Shown here piece after piece: positions 15,586 to 22,964 of a stretch of 23,588 nucleotides of DNA. A program made the translations under genes and the position numbers. This stretch comes from Desulfobacteraceae bacterium. GTDB lineage: Bacteria; Desulfobacterota; Desulfobacteria; Desulfobacterales; SURF-15. Position 1 is the stretch's first letter. Each line of letters starts with the position of its first letter. The notes below the pieces were generated by a model. The model saw nothing but the letters and a program-made list of their open reading frames with translations, was not told the origin of the DNA and searched no databases. The DNA is taken from assembly GCA_003599475.1 (NCBI GenBank), contig QZKK01000134.1, forward strand, positions 1 to 23,588, given 5' to 3'.

Positions 15586-16098
15586 ATGAGAATTAAATTA
15601 CGAAATCTTATAAAAAATCTGGACCATTATCTCGAGCTTGTGATTAAAGTGATTTCTGTAGTCTCCTGCAGCACTCTCACGATTCTTCTTTTTACCAGCG
15701 TAATTTTTCGATTCGTATTGAAATTGCCCTTATCCGGCATCGATGAGGTATCCTCGTACTCGATGATATGGTTTGTTTTCACAAGTGGTGCGCTTGCATT
15801 AAAAAAAGGCGCCCATGTGGGTGTGGATATCCTAAAACTGATGTTACCTCCCAAAGTAGATGTAGTTTTGGATTTCCTCACCTATTTATTCATATTGTCC
15901 ATCATGCTGATTATCGCATTCCAAGGATTTATTTTTGTAATGAATCGTACCTGGGAGGTAACTCCTTCTCTGATGCTTCCGACTTGGACAATCTATATCG
16001 CCATCCCCATAGGGGCGATCTTTATGAGCATTCAAACGGTCATCTTGATTGTCTCGAAATATTTGATGTTCCACGAAAAATTTTTAAAAAACAACTGA
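15586..16098 (+). CDS. TRAP transporter small permease (DctQ family), set 2
   Basis: The 170-residue protein has four hydrophobic spans and the DctQ pattern: LPLSGIDEVSSYSMIWFVFTSGALALKKGAHVGVD contains the conserved acidic/aromatic stretch before span 2 and the conserved His after it. It would pair with the M subunit at 16148. The region is AT-rich: about 41% G+C over 420 bases by my hand count, against clearly higher values in the flavoenzyme gene. This may reflect a separate origin for TRAP set 2. It starts 186 bases after the shortened dctP. Confidence 0.88.
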   Translation: MRIKLRNLIKNLDHYLELVIKVISVVSCSTLTILLFTSVIFRFVLKLPLSGIDEVSSYSMIWFVFTSGALALKKGAHVGVDILKLMLPPKVDVVLDFLTYLFILSIMLIIAFQGFIFVMNRTWEVTPSLMLPTWTIYIAIPIGAIFMSIQTVILIVSKYLMFHEKFLKNN

Positions 16099-16147
16099 GC
16101 TTAAAACATGCAACAACATAATTTCAAGAAGTAGCTTAAGGCACTCC

Positions 16148-17440
16148 ATGCTGTCACTAATGTCTATTTTACTCTGTTTCATGCTGCTGGGTATCCCCGT
16201 TGCCTTTGCAATTTTAGGTTCATCGTTTATTGCGATATACATGAACGGAGGTCTTCCCTGGAGTCTTGTCATACAGAGAATGTTTTACGGACTGACGAGT
16301 TTCCCGTTGGTTGCAGTCCCCCTGTTTATATTGGCCGGTGAACTGCTCGAAAAAGCGGGAATCCTTCGCAGACTTCTAGATTTTGCCAATCTCCTCATCG
16401 GAGGAAAACGAGGCGGCCTCGCATACGGAAACGTCGTTGCCAGCATTTTTTTCGCTGGCATCACAGGGGCCGCCACGGCCGATGCCGCCGGTCTGGGAAA
16501 GATTGAAATTGCGATCATGAAGCAGGACGGCTACAGAACAGGCTTCAGCGGAGCGGTGACTGCGGCATCGGCAATCATCGGACCGATTATTCCACCGAGC
16601 ATCCCGATGATCATTTATTCGTTTGCGGCAGGCAATGTGTCTCTTGGCGCGCTGTTTTTTGCCGGGATTCTGCCCGGCGTCATGATCGGGTTGTTGGAAA
16701 TGGGCGTCATTTGCATCATCGCGCACAGAAATAATTTTCCGAAGAAAGATGTCAGACTGACCGTGCAAGAATTTTCCATCGGTTTGAAAAGGGCTGCTTT
16801 ACCGTTGATCATGCCGTTAATCATCCTGGGGGGGATCTACGGAGGCATTTTTACACCGACCGAAGCTGCATCGGTTGCTGTCGTCTACGCCTTTATCATC
16901 GGTGTCTTCGTGCTGAGGACCCTTAAAGTTAAAGATCTGCCGGAAATACTGACTCGGACGGCCTATATCACTTCGGTCGTCATGTGGATCGTTGCCGGAT
17001 GCACCCTTTTTTCGTGGCTGTTGACTGTCACCGGATTGGCTCAGGTAATCCAGGCCATCTTCAAGCCGTTCATGGAAAACCCGCTTCAATTCTTAGCGCT
17101 GCTAAACATCGTTCTTCTGTTTGTCGGCACGTTTATCGATGCCGTTCCGGCAATTTTAATTTTTGCTCCGATCCTTGCGCCCATGGCCGCCCAAGCCGGA
17201 ATCGATCCGCTGCACTTTGGAGTCGTCATGGTCATCAATTTATGCGTCGGGCTTGTTACGCCGCCCATCGGGGTAGTGCTGTTTGCTACCTGTGCCGTCG
17301 CCGAAGATTTGACGCTGGCGAAGCTGTCGAAAGAGATGCTGCCTTTTTTGGCCGTGCTGCTGATTGCACTTGCAATCATTACCTACATTCCGGCAGTATC
17401 GACTTTTCTGCCTGGAATCGCCGGCCTGACAGGACAATAA
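16148..17440 (+). CDS. TRAP transporter large permease (DctM family), set 2
   Basis: The 430-residue, multi-span DctM has FFAGITGAATADAAGLGKI and GPIIPPSIPMIIYS, the family segments also found in the set 1 and set 3 proteins. It looks intact and full length, so the membrane part of set 2 should be functional even though its binding protein is shortened; it may borrow another DctP. It follows dctQ by 49 bases and precedes an SDR gene by 21. Confidence 0.93.
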   Translation: MLSLMSILLCFMLLGIPVAFAILGSSFIAIYMNGGLPWSLVIQRMFYGLTSFPLVAVPLFILAGELLEKAGILRRLLDFANLLIGGKRGGLAYGNVVASIFFAGITGAATADAAGLGKIEIAIMKQDGYRTGFSGAVTAASAIIGPIIPPSIPMIIYSFAAGNVSLGALFFAGILPGVMIGLLEMGVICIIAHRNNFPKKDVRLTVQEFSIGLKRAALPLIMPLIILGGIYGGIFTPTEAASVAVVYAFIIGVFVLRTLKVKDLPEILTRTAYITSVVMWIVAGCTLFSWLLTVTGLAQVIQAIFKPFMENPLQFLALLNIVLLFVGTFIDAVPAILIFAPILAPMAAQAGIDPLHFGVVMVINLCVGLVTPPIGVVLFATCAVAEDLTLAKLSKEMLPFLAVLLIALAIITYIPAVSTFLPGIAGLTGQ

Positions 17441-17461
17441 AAATACGAGGAGCTTGTGCAA

Positions 17462-18232
17462 ATGGAAAATTTAAAAGAGAATATCGCAATCGTTACAGGC
17501 GCCGGGCAGGGAATCGGTGAAGCCATTGCTTATGAACTGGCTGAGTGTGGAGCGACTGTTTTTGTCGTCGATGTCAACCTGGATGCGGCAAGAGCAGTCG
17601 CGAACAATATCATCGAAAAAAAAGGGGAGGCCCGGTTCCTGAAGGTGGATGTCGGAGATCCAGAGGATGTGAGAAACATGGTGAAAAGCGTCATCGATGA
17701 ATTCGATCGGATCGACATTCTGGTAAACAACGTCGGAATATCGCCCAAAAATCATCTGGGCGATCGGATTCCGACGATAGAAATCGACCATGAACAATGG
17801 GACCTCGTGTTGAGAGTCAATCTCAAAAGCGTTTTTCTGTGTACTCAATATGTTGTTAGAGAAATGACCAAAAGGGGGAAGGGAGCGATTCTGAACATCT
17901 CCTCCATATCCGCGAAAAGCGGCAACTCCGGACCTCCGGCCGCGCACTACTGCGCCTCCAAGGCCGGTGTTGCCAATTTTACGATTTACACTGCCAAGGA
18001 ACTGGTCCAGCACGGCATCCGGGTTAATGCAATCGCGCCGGGGACGGTGCAGACTGCGCAACGCAAAGGCACATCTCCGAAGTACAACGAGATTCTGCTA
18101 AAAAATATCCCCATGCAGAGATTTGCGCAGCCGAGCGAAATCGCAAGATCGGCGGCATTTTTGGTTTCCGATAGCGCCTCCTACATCACCGGGGAGATCC
18201 TGGATGTAAACGGAGGCGCTTACATGGATTGA
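17462..18232 (+). CDS. Short-chain dehydrogenase/reductase 2
   Basis: The 256-residue classical SDR has TGAGQGIG at 12-19, VVDVN after the second strand (Asp, favouring NAD), NNVG at 89-92 and the complete tetrad N120, S147/S148, Y163 and K167 (YCASK), followed by ITGEILDVNGG. It would oxidise or reduce a hydroxyl/keto group. The ATG at 17462 is used because GAGGAG lies nine bases upstream; a GTG at 17456 is too close to that site. Its neighbours, a TRAP carrier and a sugar/polyol-type oxidoreductase, point to stepwise oxidation of a polyhydroxylated substrate. The substrate is not identified. Confidence 0.92.
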   Translation: MENLKENIAIVTGAGQGIGEAIAYELAECGATVFVVDVNLDAARAVANNIIEKKGEARFLKVDVGDPEDVRNMVKSVIDEFDRIDILVNNVGISPKNHLGDRIPTIEIDHEQWDLVLRVNLKSVFLCTQYVVREMTKRGKGAILNISSISAKSGNSGPPAAHYCASKAGVANFTIYTAKELVQHGIRVNAIAPGTVQTAQRKGTSPKYNEILLKNIPMQRFAQPSEIARSAAFLVSDSASYITGEILDVNGGAYMD

Positions 18233-18295
18233 ACGGAACTGAGCGGGGAGGCAATAAGGGTTTCGGATACAAGACCGACTGTGGGGGGTTTTCCC

Positions 18296-19372
18296 ATGGA
18301 ACGCGGGACTGAAGAGGCAGCCGAGCGGAGACGTGTCCGGCTGGCGGTAATCGGGTTGGGAATGATCGGTAAAGTCCATGCACAGTTTGCGAGCCGACTG
18401 GACGAATGCGAACTGGCGGCGGTATGCGACACCGACCGGTCCAGGGAAAAATTTTCTCAGGAATTGAAAACCGCCTTCTACACCGATTACCGGGTGATGC
18501 TGGAGCGTGAAGCGCTCGATGGGGTGATCGTCGCCCTGCCCAACGAAGCCCATGAATCCGCCGGCAGCGCCTGTGTCGAAAGGGGAGTGCATCTTTTCGT
18601 AGAGAAGCCCATCGCACCCACGGTTGAGGCCGCCGCAAGACTCATCGAGAGGGCAGCGAAAAACAGAGTTCAGCTTCTGGTCGGCCACCACCGAAGATTC
18701 AACCCCCTCGTCGAAGCCGCCCGGCAAATAATCCGGGGAGGAGAGCTGGGCTCGCTGCTCGGGGTCTCCGTTTTGTGCGGCTTTTATAAACCCGCTGAAT
18801 ATTTCATCGCGGGACCCTGGCGAAAAGAGAAAGGGGGCGGCCCGGTCCTGCTCAACCTGATTCATGAAATCGATACACTACGGTATCTCTGCGGTGAAAT
18901 TACCCGTGTCTATGCCGAGGTGAGTCACAAGGGGAGGAACTTTCCGGTTGAGGATACCGTAAGCGTGAGTCTCCGTTTCGAAAACGATACGGTTGCGAGC
19001 ATGCTCCTTACCGACACCGCTCCTTCTCAATGGGCATATGAATGCACTACCGGGGAAAATTTGTTTTTCTACCAGACGAAAGAAAATTGCTGCCATTTCT
19101 TCGGAACGGAGGCGTCGCTTGATTTTCCGGGCCTAAATAAGGTGTATTACGCCGATCCAAACCGCAGAGGCTGGCAGCACCCCCTTTCCATCCGGAAAAC
19201 GGGTGTTTCGACTGCAAACTCGTACCAGCGTCAGCTTGCGCATTTCTGCAGGGTGGTTTCGGGGGAGGAATCCCCCCGAACATCGGGTATCGACGGACAA
19301 AGGACATTGATAGCCATCGAGGCTGTTTTGACATCCGGCCAAACCAGGCAGCCGGTTCTTTTGGAGCCCTGA
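18296..19372 (+). CDS. Gfo/Idh/MocA family NAD(P)-dependent oxidoreductase 2
   Basis: The 358-residue protein is paralogous to the enzyme at the left edge. It has the Rossmann motif AVIGLGMIG (17-25), EKP at 103-105 (K104), GHHRRFNP at 130-137, GGGPVLLNLIHEID at 180-193 with H190, and the shared segment VEDTVSVSLRF. It presumably oxidises a sugar- or cyclitol-like alcohol. As in its paralog, the Asp found four residues before the His in B. subtilis IolG is a hydrophobic residue (Leu), with Asn next to it. ATG 18296 is chosen for its G-rich ribosome site; an in-frame GTG at 18281 is the alternative. Its TGA is one base from the next ATG, so translation is probably coupled to SDR 3. Confidence 0.92.
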   Translation: MERGTEEAAERRRVRLAVIGLGMIGKVHAQFASRLDECELAAVCDTDRSREKFSQELKTAFYTDYRVMLEREALDGVIVALPNEAHESAGSACVERGVHLFVEKPIAPTVEAAARLIERAAKNRVQLLVGHHRRFNPLVEAARQIIRGGELGSLLGVSVLCGFYKPAEYFIAGPWRKEKGGGPVLLNLIHEIDTLRYLCGEITRVYAEVSHKGRNFPVEDTVSVSLRFENDTVASMLLTDTAPSQWAYECTTGENLFFYQTKENCCHFFGTEASLDFPGLNKVYYADPNRRGWQHPLSIRKTGVSTANSYQRQLAHFCRVVSGEESPRTSGIDGQRTLIAIEAVLTSGQTRQPVLLEP

Positions 19373-19373
19373 T

Positions 19374-20177
19374 ATGAGATACAGTTTTCGAGACAAATTC
19401 GGATTGCTAGAGGAAACGACTTTAGGCATGAAAGGAAAAAGCGCGATCATTACAGGCGGGGGAGCGGGAATCGGACAGGCGACCTCCATCTTATTCGCCA
19501 AACAGGGGTGCACGGTGGGCGTATGCGATCTTAGAGAAGAAGGAATCGCAGAAACGATAAAAGTGATCACAGAAAAATATCCGGCTGCTAAAGCCGTTCC
19601 GCTCATCGGAGATGTGACGGATCATCACCGGGCCAAAGCGCTGACCGATTATTTCGTTTCGCAGGTAAACTCGGTCGACGCGCTGGTGACATGTGCCGGA
19701 ATCGTCGAACGAAAAGCCTTCGAAGAGATCACCCCTGAATTGTGGGACAGGATGATCCGGATCCATTTAACCGGGACTTACAATTGGATTCACGCCGTCA
19801 TTCCCCACATGAAGAAGCAGCATCGGGGAAAGATTATTGCAATCGGATCCAACATCGGCCAGACTGGATGCTCCGGAAACGCCCACTACGGCGCGGCGAA
19901 AGCCGGTATCGTCGGCTTGGTAAAAACCATCGCCCAGGAATTTGCACCCTACAGGATTACCGCAAACATTGTTTCTCCCGGAACCACGTTTACCGGTATC
20001 GTTCCGGGGCGAACCGAAGAAGAGCAGATCGAAAGGGGGAAAATGGTGCTTTTGGGCAGGCAGGCCGAACCGTTGGAAATATCATTTTTATGTTTACTGC
20101 TGGCATCCAGAGCAGGGGACTATATCACCGGCCAACAAATCGGCATCAACGGCGGAGAGGGTATTGTCGGCATCTGA
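19374..20177 (+). CDS. Short-chain dehydrogenase/reductase 3 (atypical)
   Basis: The 267-residue SDR has TGGGAGIG at 27-34, S159, Y172 and K176 (YGAAK) and ITGQQIGINGG near the C-terminus. Two features depart from the classical pattern. The NNAG motif is TCAG (106-109), and the catalytic-tetrad Asn in R(V/I)NLTGT is replaced by His (H131 in RIHLTGT). It also has an 18-residue N-terminal extension before MKGKSAIITGG. The ATG at 19374 has GGAG seven bases upstream and begins one base after the previous stop; ATG 19428 would give the usual short N-terminus but has a weaker ribosome site. It probably acts on the product of the preceding oxidoreductase. Confidence 0.9.
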   Translation: MRYSFRDKFGLLEETTLGMKGKSAIITGGGAGIGQATSILFAKQGCTVGVCDLREEGIAETIKVITEKYPAAKAVPLIGDVTDHHRAKALTDYFVSQVNSVDALVTCAGIVERKAFEEITPELWDRMIRIHLTGTYNWIHAVIPHMKKQHRGKIIAIGSNIGQTGCSGNAHYGAAKAGIVGLVKTIAQEFAPYRITANIVSPGTTFTGIVPGRTEEEQIERGKMVLLGRQAEPLEISFLCLLLASRAGDYITGQQIGINGGEGIVGI

Positions 20178-20241
20178 AAGGCGATCCTCCCTGCGAAAGC
20201 GCCGGTCGCTTTTCGAAACCTCTGAAAAAAGTTGAGAGCAG

Positions 20242-21273
20242 ATGAGAGCGCTTGTAAAATACGAAAAAAGCGAGGGGAAGGTCGGAATAAGAAACGTGCC
20301 CGAACCGACCCCCGGCACCGGCGAGGTACAGGTTCAGCTCAAGGCAGCCGGGCTCTGTTACTCGGACATCGCCATCATCCACAACCGTTACATCGGCCGA
20401 AAACCGGTCCCGATCCCCCTTGTGCTCGGCCACGAAGGCGCGGGCATCGTTTCAGCCGTGGGAGAGGGAGTAAAAAACCTGTCCCCTGGAGACCATGTGG
20501 GCATCGCGCCTTTGCGGGGTTGCGGCGCCTGCCGGGATTGCCGCAGCGGGAATGAAAACATGTGCCTCGACTGGCACCACATCGGGATCACCTGTAACGG
20601 CACCTTCGCAGAATATGTCTGCGTATCCGCAAACAAAGCGCACAGGATTCCCGAAGACATATCCTTTATCGATGCGGCATGCCTCGAGCCGATCGGCTTG
20701 ACCGTCCGGACCTTGGAAACCGTCAGACCCCTGGTCGGAGACACGGTTGCCGTCATCGGGCCGGGGTCCCTTGGGTTTTTTCATCTGCAGGCGTTTAAAG
20801 CATCCGGTGCCGGCAAAATCATCGTCATCGGACGCGGGCATCATCATGAACGCTTTCAGATGGCCGCTGAACTGGGTGCCGATCATGGCATTTATGGAAC
20901 TGCCGAAGATATTGCCCGACAGGTACTGGAGATCACCGATGGAAAAGGGGCCGACATCGTCGTCGAAACCGCCAATACCCCGGAGGCCGCAAGCCTGGCG
21001 ATCGAGGTTGCAGGCAACCGGGGCCGCATCGCCCTGTTCGGCCTTTATCCGGAGGCGAAAATCAGCCCGCTGAAGATATTGAGAAAAGGAATCACCCTGT
21101 TTGGAGATGTATCTCAGTTGGACCGGCACTTCATTCGCGCGATCAAATGGGTCGAAGCGGGCATGGTATCGGCTGCCCCTCTGGTAAAAAGAAAGTACAA
21201 GTTAGAAGAATACCCGGAGGCTCTCGCTTCTATTGGGAATAAAGATATGTTGAAGGTACTGTTTGAAATTTAA
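20242..21273 (+). CDS. Zinc-dependent alcohol dehydrogenase (MDR superfamily)
   Basis: The 343-residue protein is in the threonine/sorbitol dehydrogenase-like branch. Probable catalytic zinc ligands are C39, H64 and E65 (GHEGAG), with E149 as a fourth. The structural zinc loop has C94, C97, C100 and C108. The Rossmann motif is GPGSLG at 173-178. Such enzymes oxidise secondary alcohols of polyols or amino alcohols with NAD(P). It is the last gene of the second cluster, 64 bases after SDR 3, and brings the window to six NAD(P)-linked dehydrogenases besides the aldehyde dehydrogenase. The substrate is not identified. Confidence 0.92.
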   Translation: MRALVKYEKSEGKVGIRNVPEPTPGTGEVQVQLKAAGLCYSDIAIIHNRYIGRKPVPIPLVLGHEGAGIVSAVGEGVKNLSPGDHVGIAPLRGCGACRDCRSGNENMCLDWHHIGITCNGTFAEYVCVSANKAHRIPEDISFIDAACLEPIGLTVRTLETVRPLVGDTVAVIGPGSLGFFHLQAFKASGAGKIIVIGRGHHHERFQMAAELGADHGIYGTAEDIARQVLEITDGKGADIVVETANTPEAASLAIEVAGNRGRIALFGLYPEAKISPLKILRKGITLFGDVSQLDRHFIRAIKWVEAGMVSAAPLVKRKYKLEEYPEALASIGNKDMLKVLFEI

Positions 21274-21276
21274 AAG

Positions 21277-21288
21277 CGTCGATCGACG
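21277..21288. promoter_or_regulatory. Perfect 12-bp palindrome CGTCGATCGACG
   Basis: It begins four bases after the alcohol dehydrogenase stop and just before a second dyad. It is fully self-complementary with no spacer. It could be an operator half of a compound site or part of a 3' hairpin; nothing in the sequence decides. Confidence 0.35.
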
Positions 21289-21295
21289 TTTTCGA

Positions 21296-21316
21296 CGGTC
21301 AAATACAGTTTGACCG
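21296..21316. promoter_or_regulatory. Dyad CGGTCAAA-N5-TTTGACCG upstream of TRAP set 3
   Basis: Perfect 8-bp arms flank a 5-base spacer, 37 bases before the dctP ATG. The right arm contains TTGACC, a possible -35 element, though no good -10 follows. There is no T-run after it. The symmetric 8-5-8 form fits an operator, or an mRNA hairpin in the leader. Confidence 0.45.
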
Positions 21317-21353
21317 GACATATCAACCCCGTTTCTCTTTGAAAGGAGGAAGT

Positions 21354-22391
21354 ATGGAACATGGAAAGCTTCAGAAATTCGTCGTAGCCTGCAGCGCCTT
21401 ATTGATGATGATTCCTTTTTTTAGCGCAGCCGGTGTTCAGGCCGCAGAGAAATTCGTCATGAAAGTGGGCCATGCCGATTCACTGGACATTTACACCTCA
21501 CGCAAGCACGCGCAGTTGATTACGTTTAAGGAGATCGTCAACTCGGAGAGCGGCGGCAGGATCGAAGTCGAGGTCTATGGTGCCGGATCGGTCGGCGGAG
21601 AACGCGAGATCGTCGAGTCTACAATCGCCGGATCCATGCAGGCAACCTGCGCATCCGGTGTGCTCGGCGGCTTTTATCCGGCGCAGATGATCACCGATCT
21701 GCCCTATCTTTTCCCATCCACCAAGATTGCCTGGAAAGTCCTGGACGGACCTTTCGGAAAGAAGCTCTCGGAAGGCCTGCTGAAAAAAACGGGTCTTCGC
21801 AACCTGGTCTTCGCCGAAGTCGGCTTCAGACACTTCACCAACAACAAGCGGCCGGTTCGAAAGCCCGAAGACATGAAGGGGCTTAAGATCAGAGTCCAGG
21901 AAACCCCGCTCTATGTGAATATGGTGAAAGGACTGGGCGCAAACCCTACTCCGATTGCCTGGCCCGAAGTCTATACCGCTCTGCAGACCGGCGTCGTAGA
22001 CGGCCAGGAAAACCCGGTTTCCGTCATACTGGTCGCCAAATTTCCCGAGGTGCAGAAGTATGTGACCCTCGACGGCCATGTCTACGGAGTCGACTGGTTT
22101 GTCGTCAATGACAAGTGGTACCAGAGCCTGCCCAAAGATCTGCAGACGATTATCATGGACGCCGCCGAGATTTCACGCACGGTCGGGCGCGGGATTCAGC
22201 AGTTGAATTCGGCGGGAATCGGCCTTGCAAAGCTGAAGGAGCAGAAAATGGAGGTCTATTCACCGACCCCGGAGGAAAAAGAGCTGTTCAAGAAGGCGAC
22301 TCAGGGGCCGGTGATCGACTGGTTGAAAACGAAGGTGGATCCGGGTATTATCGACGATGCGTTGAAAGCGGTTGAAGAGGCGAGCAAATAG
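21354..22391 (+). CDS. TRAP transporter solute-binding protein (DctP family), set 3
   Basis: The intact 345-residue DctP has a clear signal peptide (hydrophobic ACSALLMMIPFFSAAG, cleavage near VQA). The mature protein has YGAGSVGGEREIVES, FRHFTNNKRPVRKPEDMKGLKIRV with the ligand-binding Arg, and EVYTALQTGVVDGQENP, the standard carboxylate-site segments. It is the best in-window reference for the parts missing from the set 2 protein. The ATG at 21354 follows AAGGAGG by four bases; an in-frame TTG at 21339 lies before that site and is rejected. It should feed the Q and M subunits encoded next. Confidence 0.94.
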   Translation: MEHGKLQKFVVACSALLMMIPFFSAAGVQAAEKFVMKVGHADSLDIYTSRKHAQLITFKEIVNSESGGRIEVEVYGAGSVGGEREIVESTIAGSMQATCASGVLGGFYPAQMITDLPYLFPSTKIAWKVLDGPFGKKLSEGLLKKTGLRNLVFAEVGFRHFTNNKRPVRKPEDMKGLKIRVQETPLYVNMVKGLGANPTPIAWPEVYTALQTGVVDGQENPVSVILVAKFPEVQKYVTLDGHVYGVDWFVVNDKWYQSLPKDLQTIIMDAAEISRTVGRGIQQLNSAGIGLAKLKEQKMEVYSPTPEEKELFKKATQGPVIDWLKTKVDPGIIDDALKAVEEASK

Positions 22392-22412
22392 CCGGATGCG
22401 ACCGGATCAGGA

Positions 22413-22447
22413 GACCATAAGGGAATTCCATCGATTCCCTTATGGTC
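22413..22447 (+). promoter_or_regulatory. dctP-dctQ intergenic hairpin, set 3
   Basis: GACCATAAGGGAAT (22413-22426) and ATTCCCTTATGGTC (22434-22447) are perfect 14-bp complements around a 7-base loop, 21 bases past the dctP stop. No T-run follows. It is the strongest of the three equivalent hairpins. Confidence 0.65.
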
Positions 22448-22484
22448 GACACTCCTTCCTGCAGGCGAGAAGGGTTATGCGCAG

Positions 22485-22961
22485 ATGAAGATGACAAGCT
22501 TCTTGTACGCCGTAATTACCCGGGCAAGGACCCTCCTGATTTACATCGCAGTTTCGATTATGATCGTAAATGTCACAGTGGGTGTCTTTTACCGCTACAT
22601 CCTCAATGACTCGATCTCATGGACCGAAGAGCTCGCACGCTATCTGATGGTCTGGTTCGCTCTGCTGGGGATGGGTCTGGCTCTGAGGGACAACAACCAT
22701 GTCGGGGTTTCTTTTTTCCTGGAACGGATGCCCGGAACGGCTGCGCGCATCGTCAAAATCGCCGGCGGATTCCTGGTGCTGCTGTTTTTGGTGATTCTGT
22801 TCAAATATTCGCTCAACCATTTGCAGGTCGTCAGAATTCAGACCTCGCCATCGATTGGAATTCCCATGTATCTTCCATATTCGGCGATTACGATCGGCTC
22901 CTTCCTGATGATTCTGGAATGTCTGCGCCACCTGTACCTGCAGCTTACAAGACAGGAGTAA
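22485..22961 (+). CDS. TRAP transporter small permease (DctQ family), set 3
   Basis: The 158-residue protein has four hydrophobic spans and the DctQ hallmarks NVTVGVFYRYILNDSISW, TEELARYLMVWFALLGMG and NNHVGV. It pairs with the M subunit whose ATG lies three bases past its stop. The ATG at 22485 is used; an in-frame ATG two codons later would change little, and an ATG at 22476 is closed by an immediate stop. Confidence 0.92.
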   Translation: MKMTSFLYAVITRARTLLIYIAVSIMIVNVTVGVFYRYILNDSISWTEELARYLMVWFALLGMGLALRDNNHVGVSFFLERMPGTAARIVKIAGGFLVLLFLVILFKYSLNHLQVVRIQTSPSIGIPMYLPYSAITIGSFLMILECLRHLYLQLTRQE

Positions 22962-22964
22962 ACG

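Noticed and set aside
18098..18865. A 255-codon minus-strand frame over SDR 2 and Gfo/Idh/MocA 2
   Set aside because: It spans the ends of two clear + strand genes and shows no protein family features.
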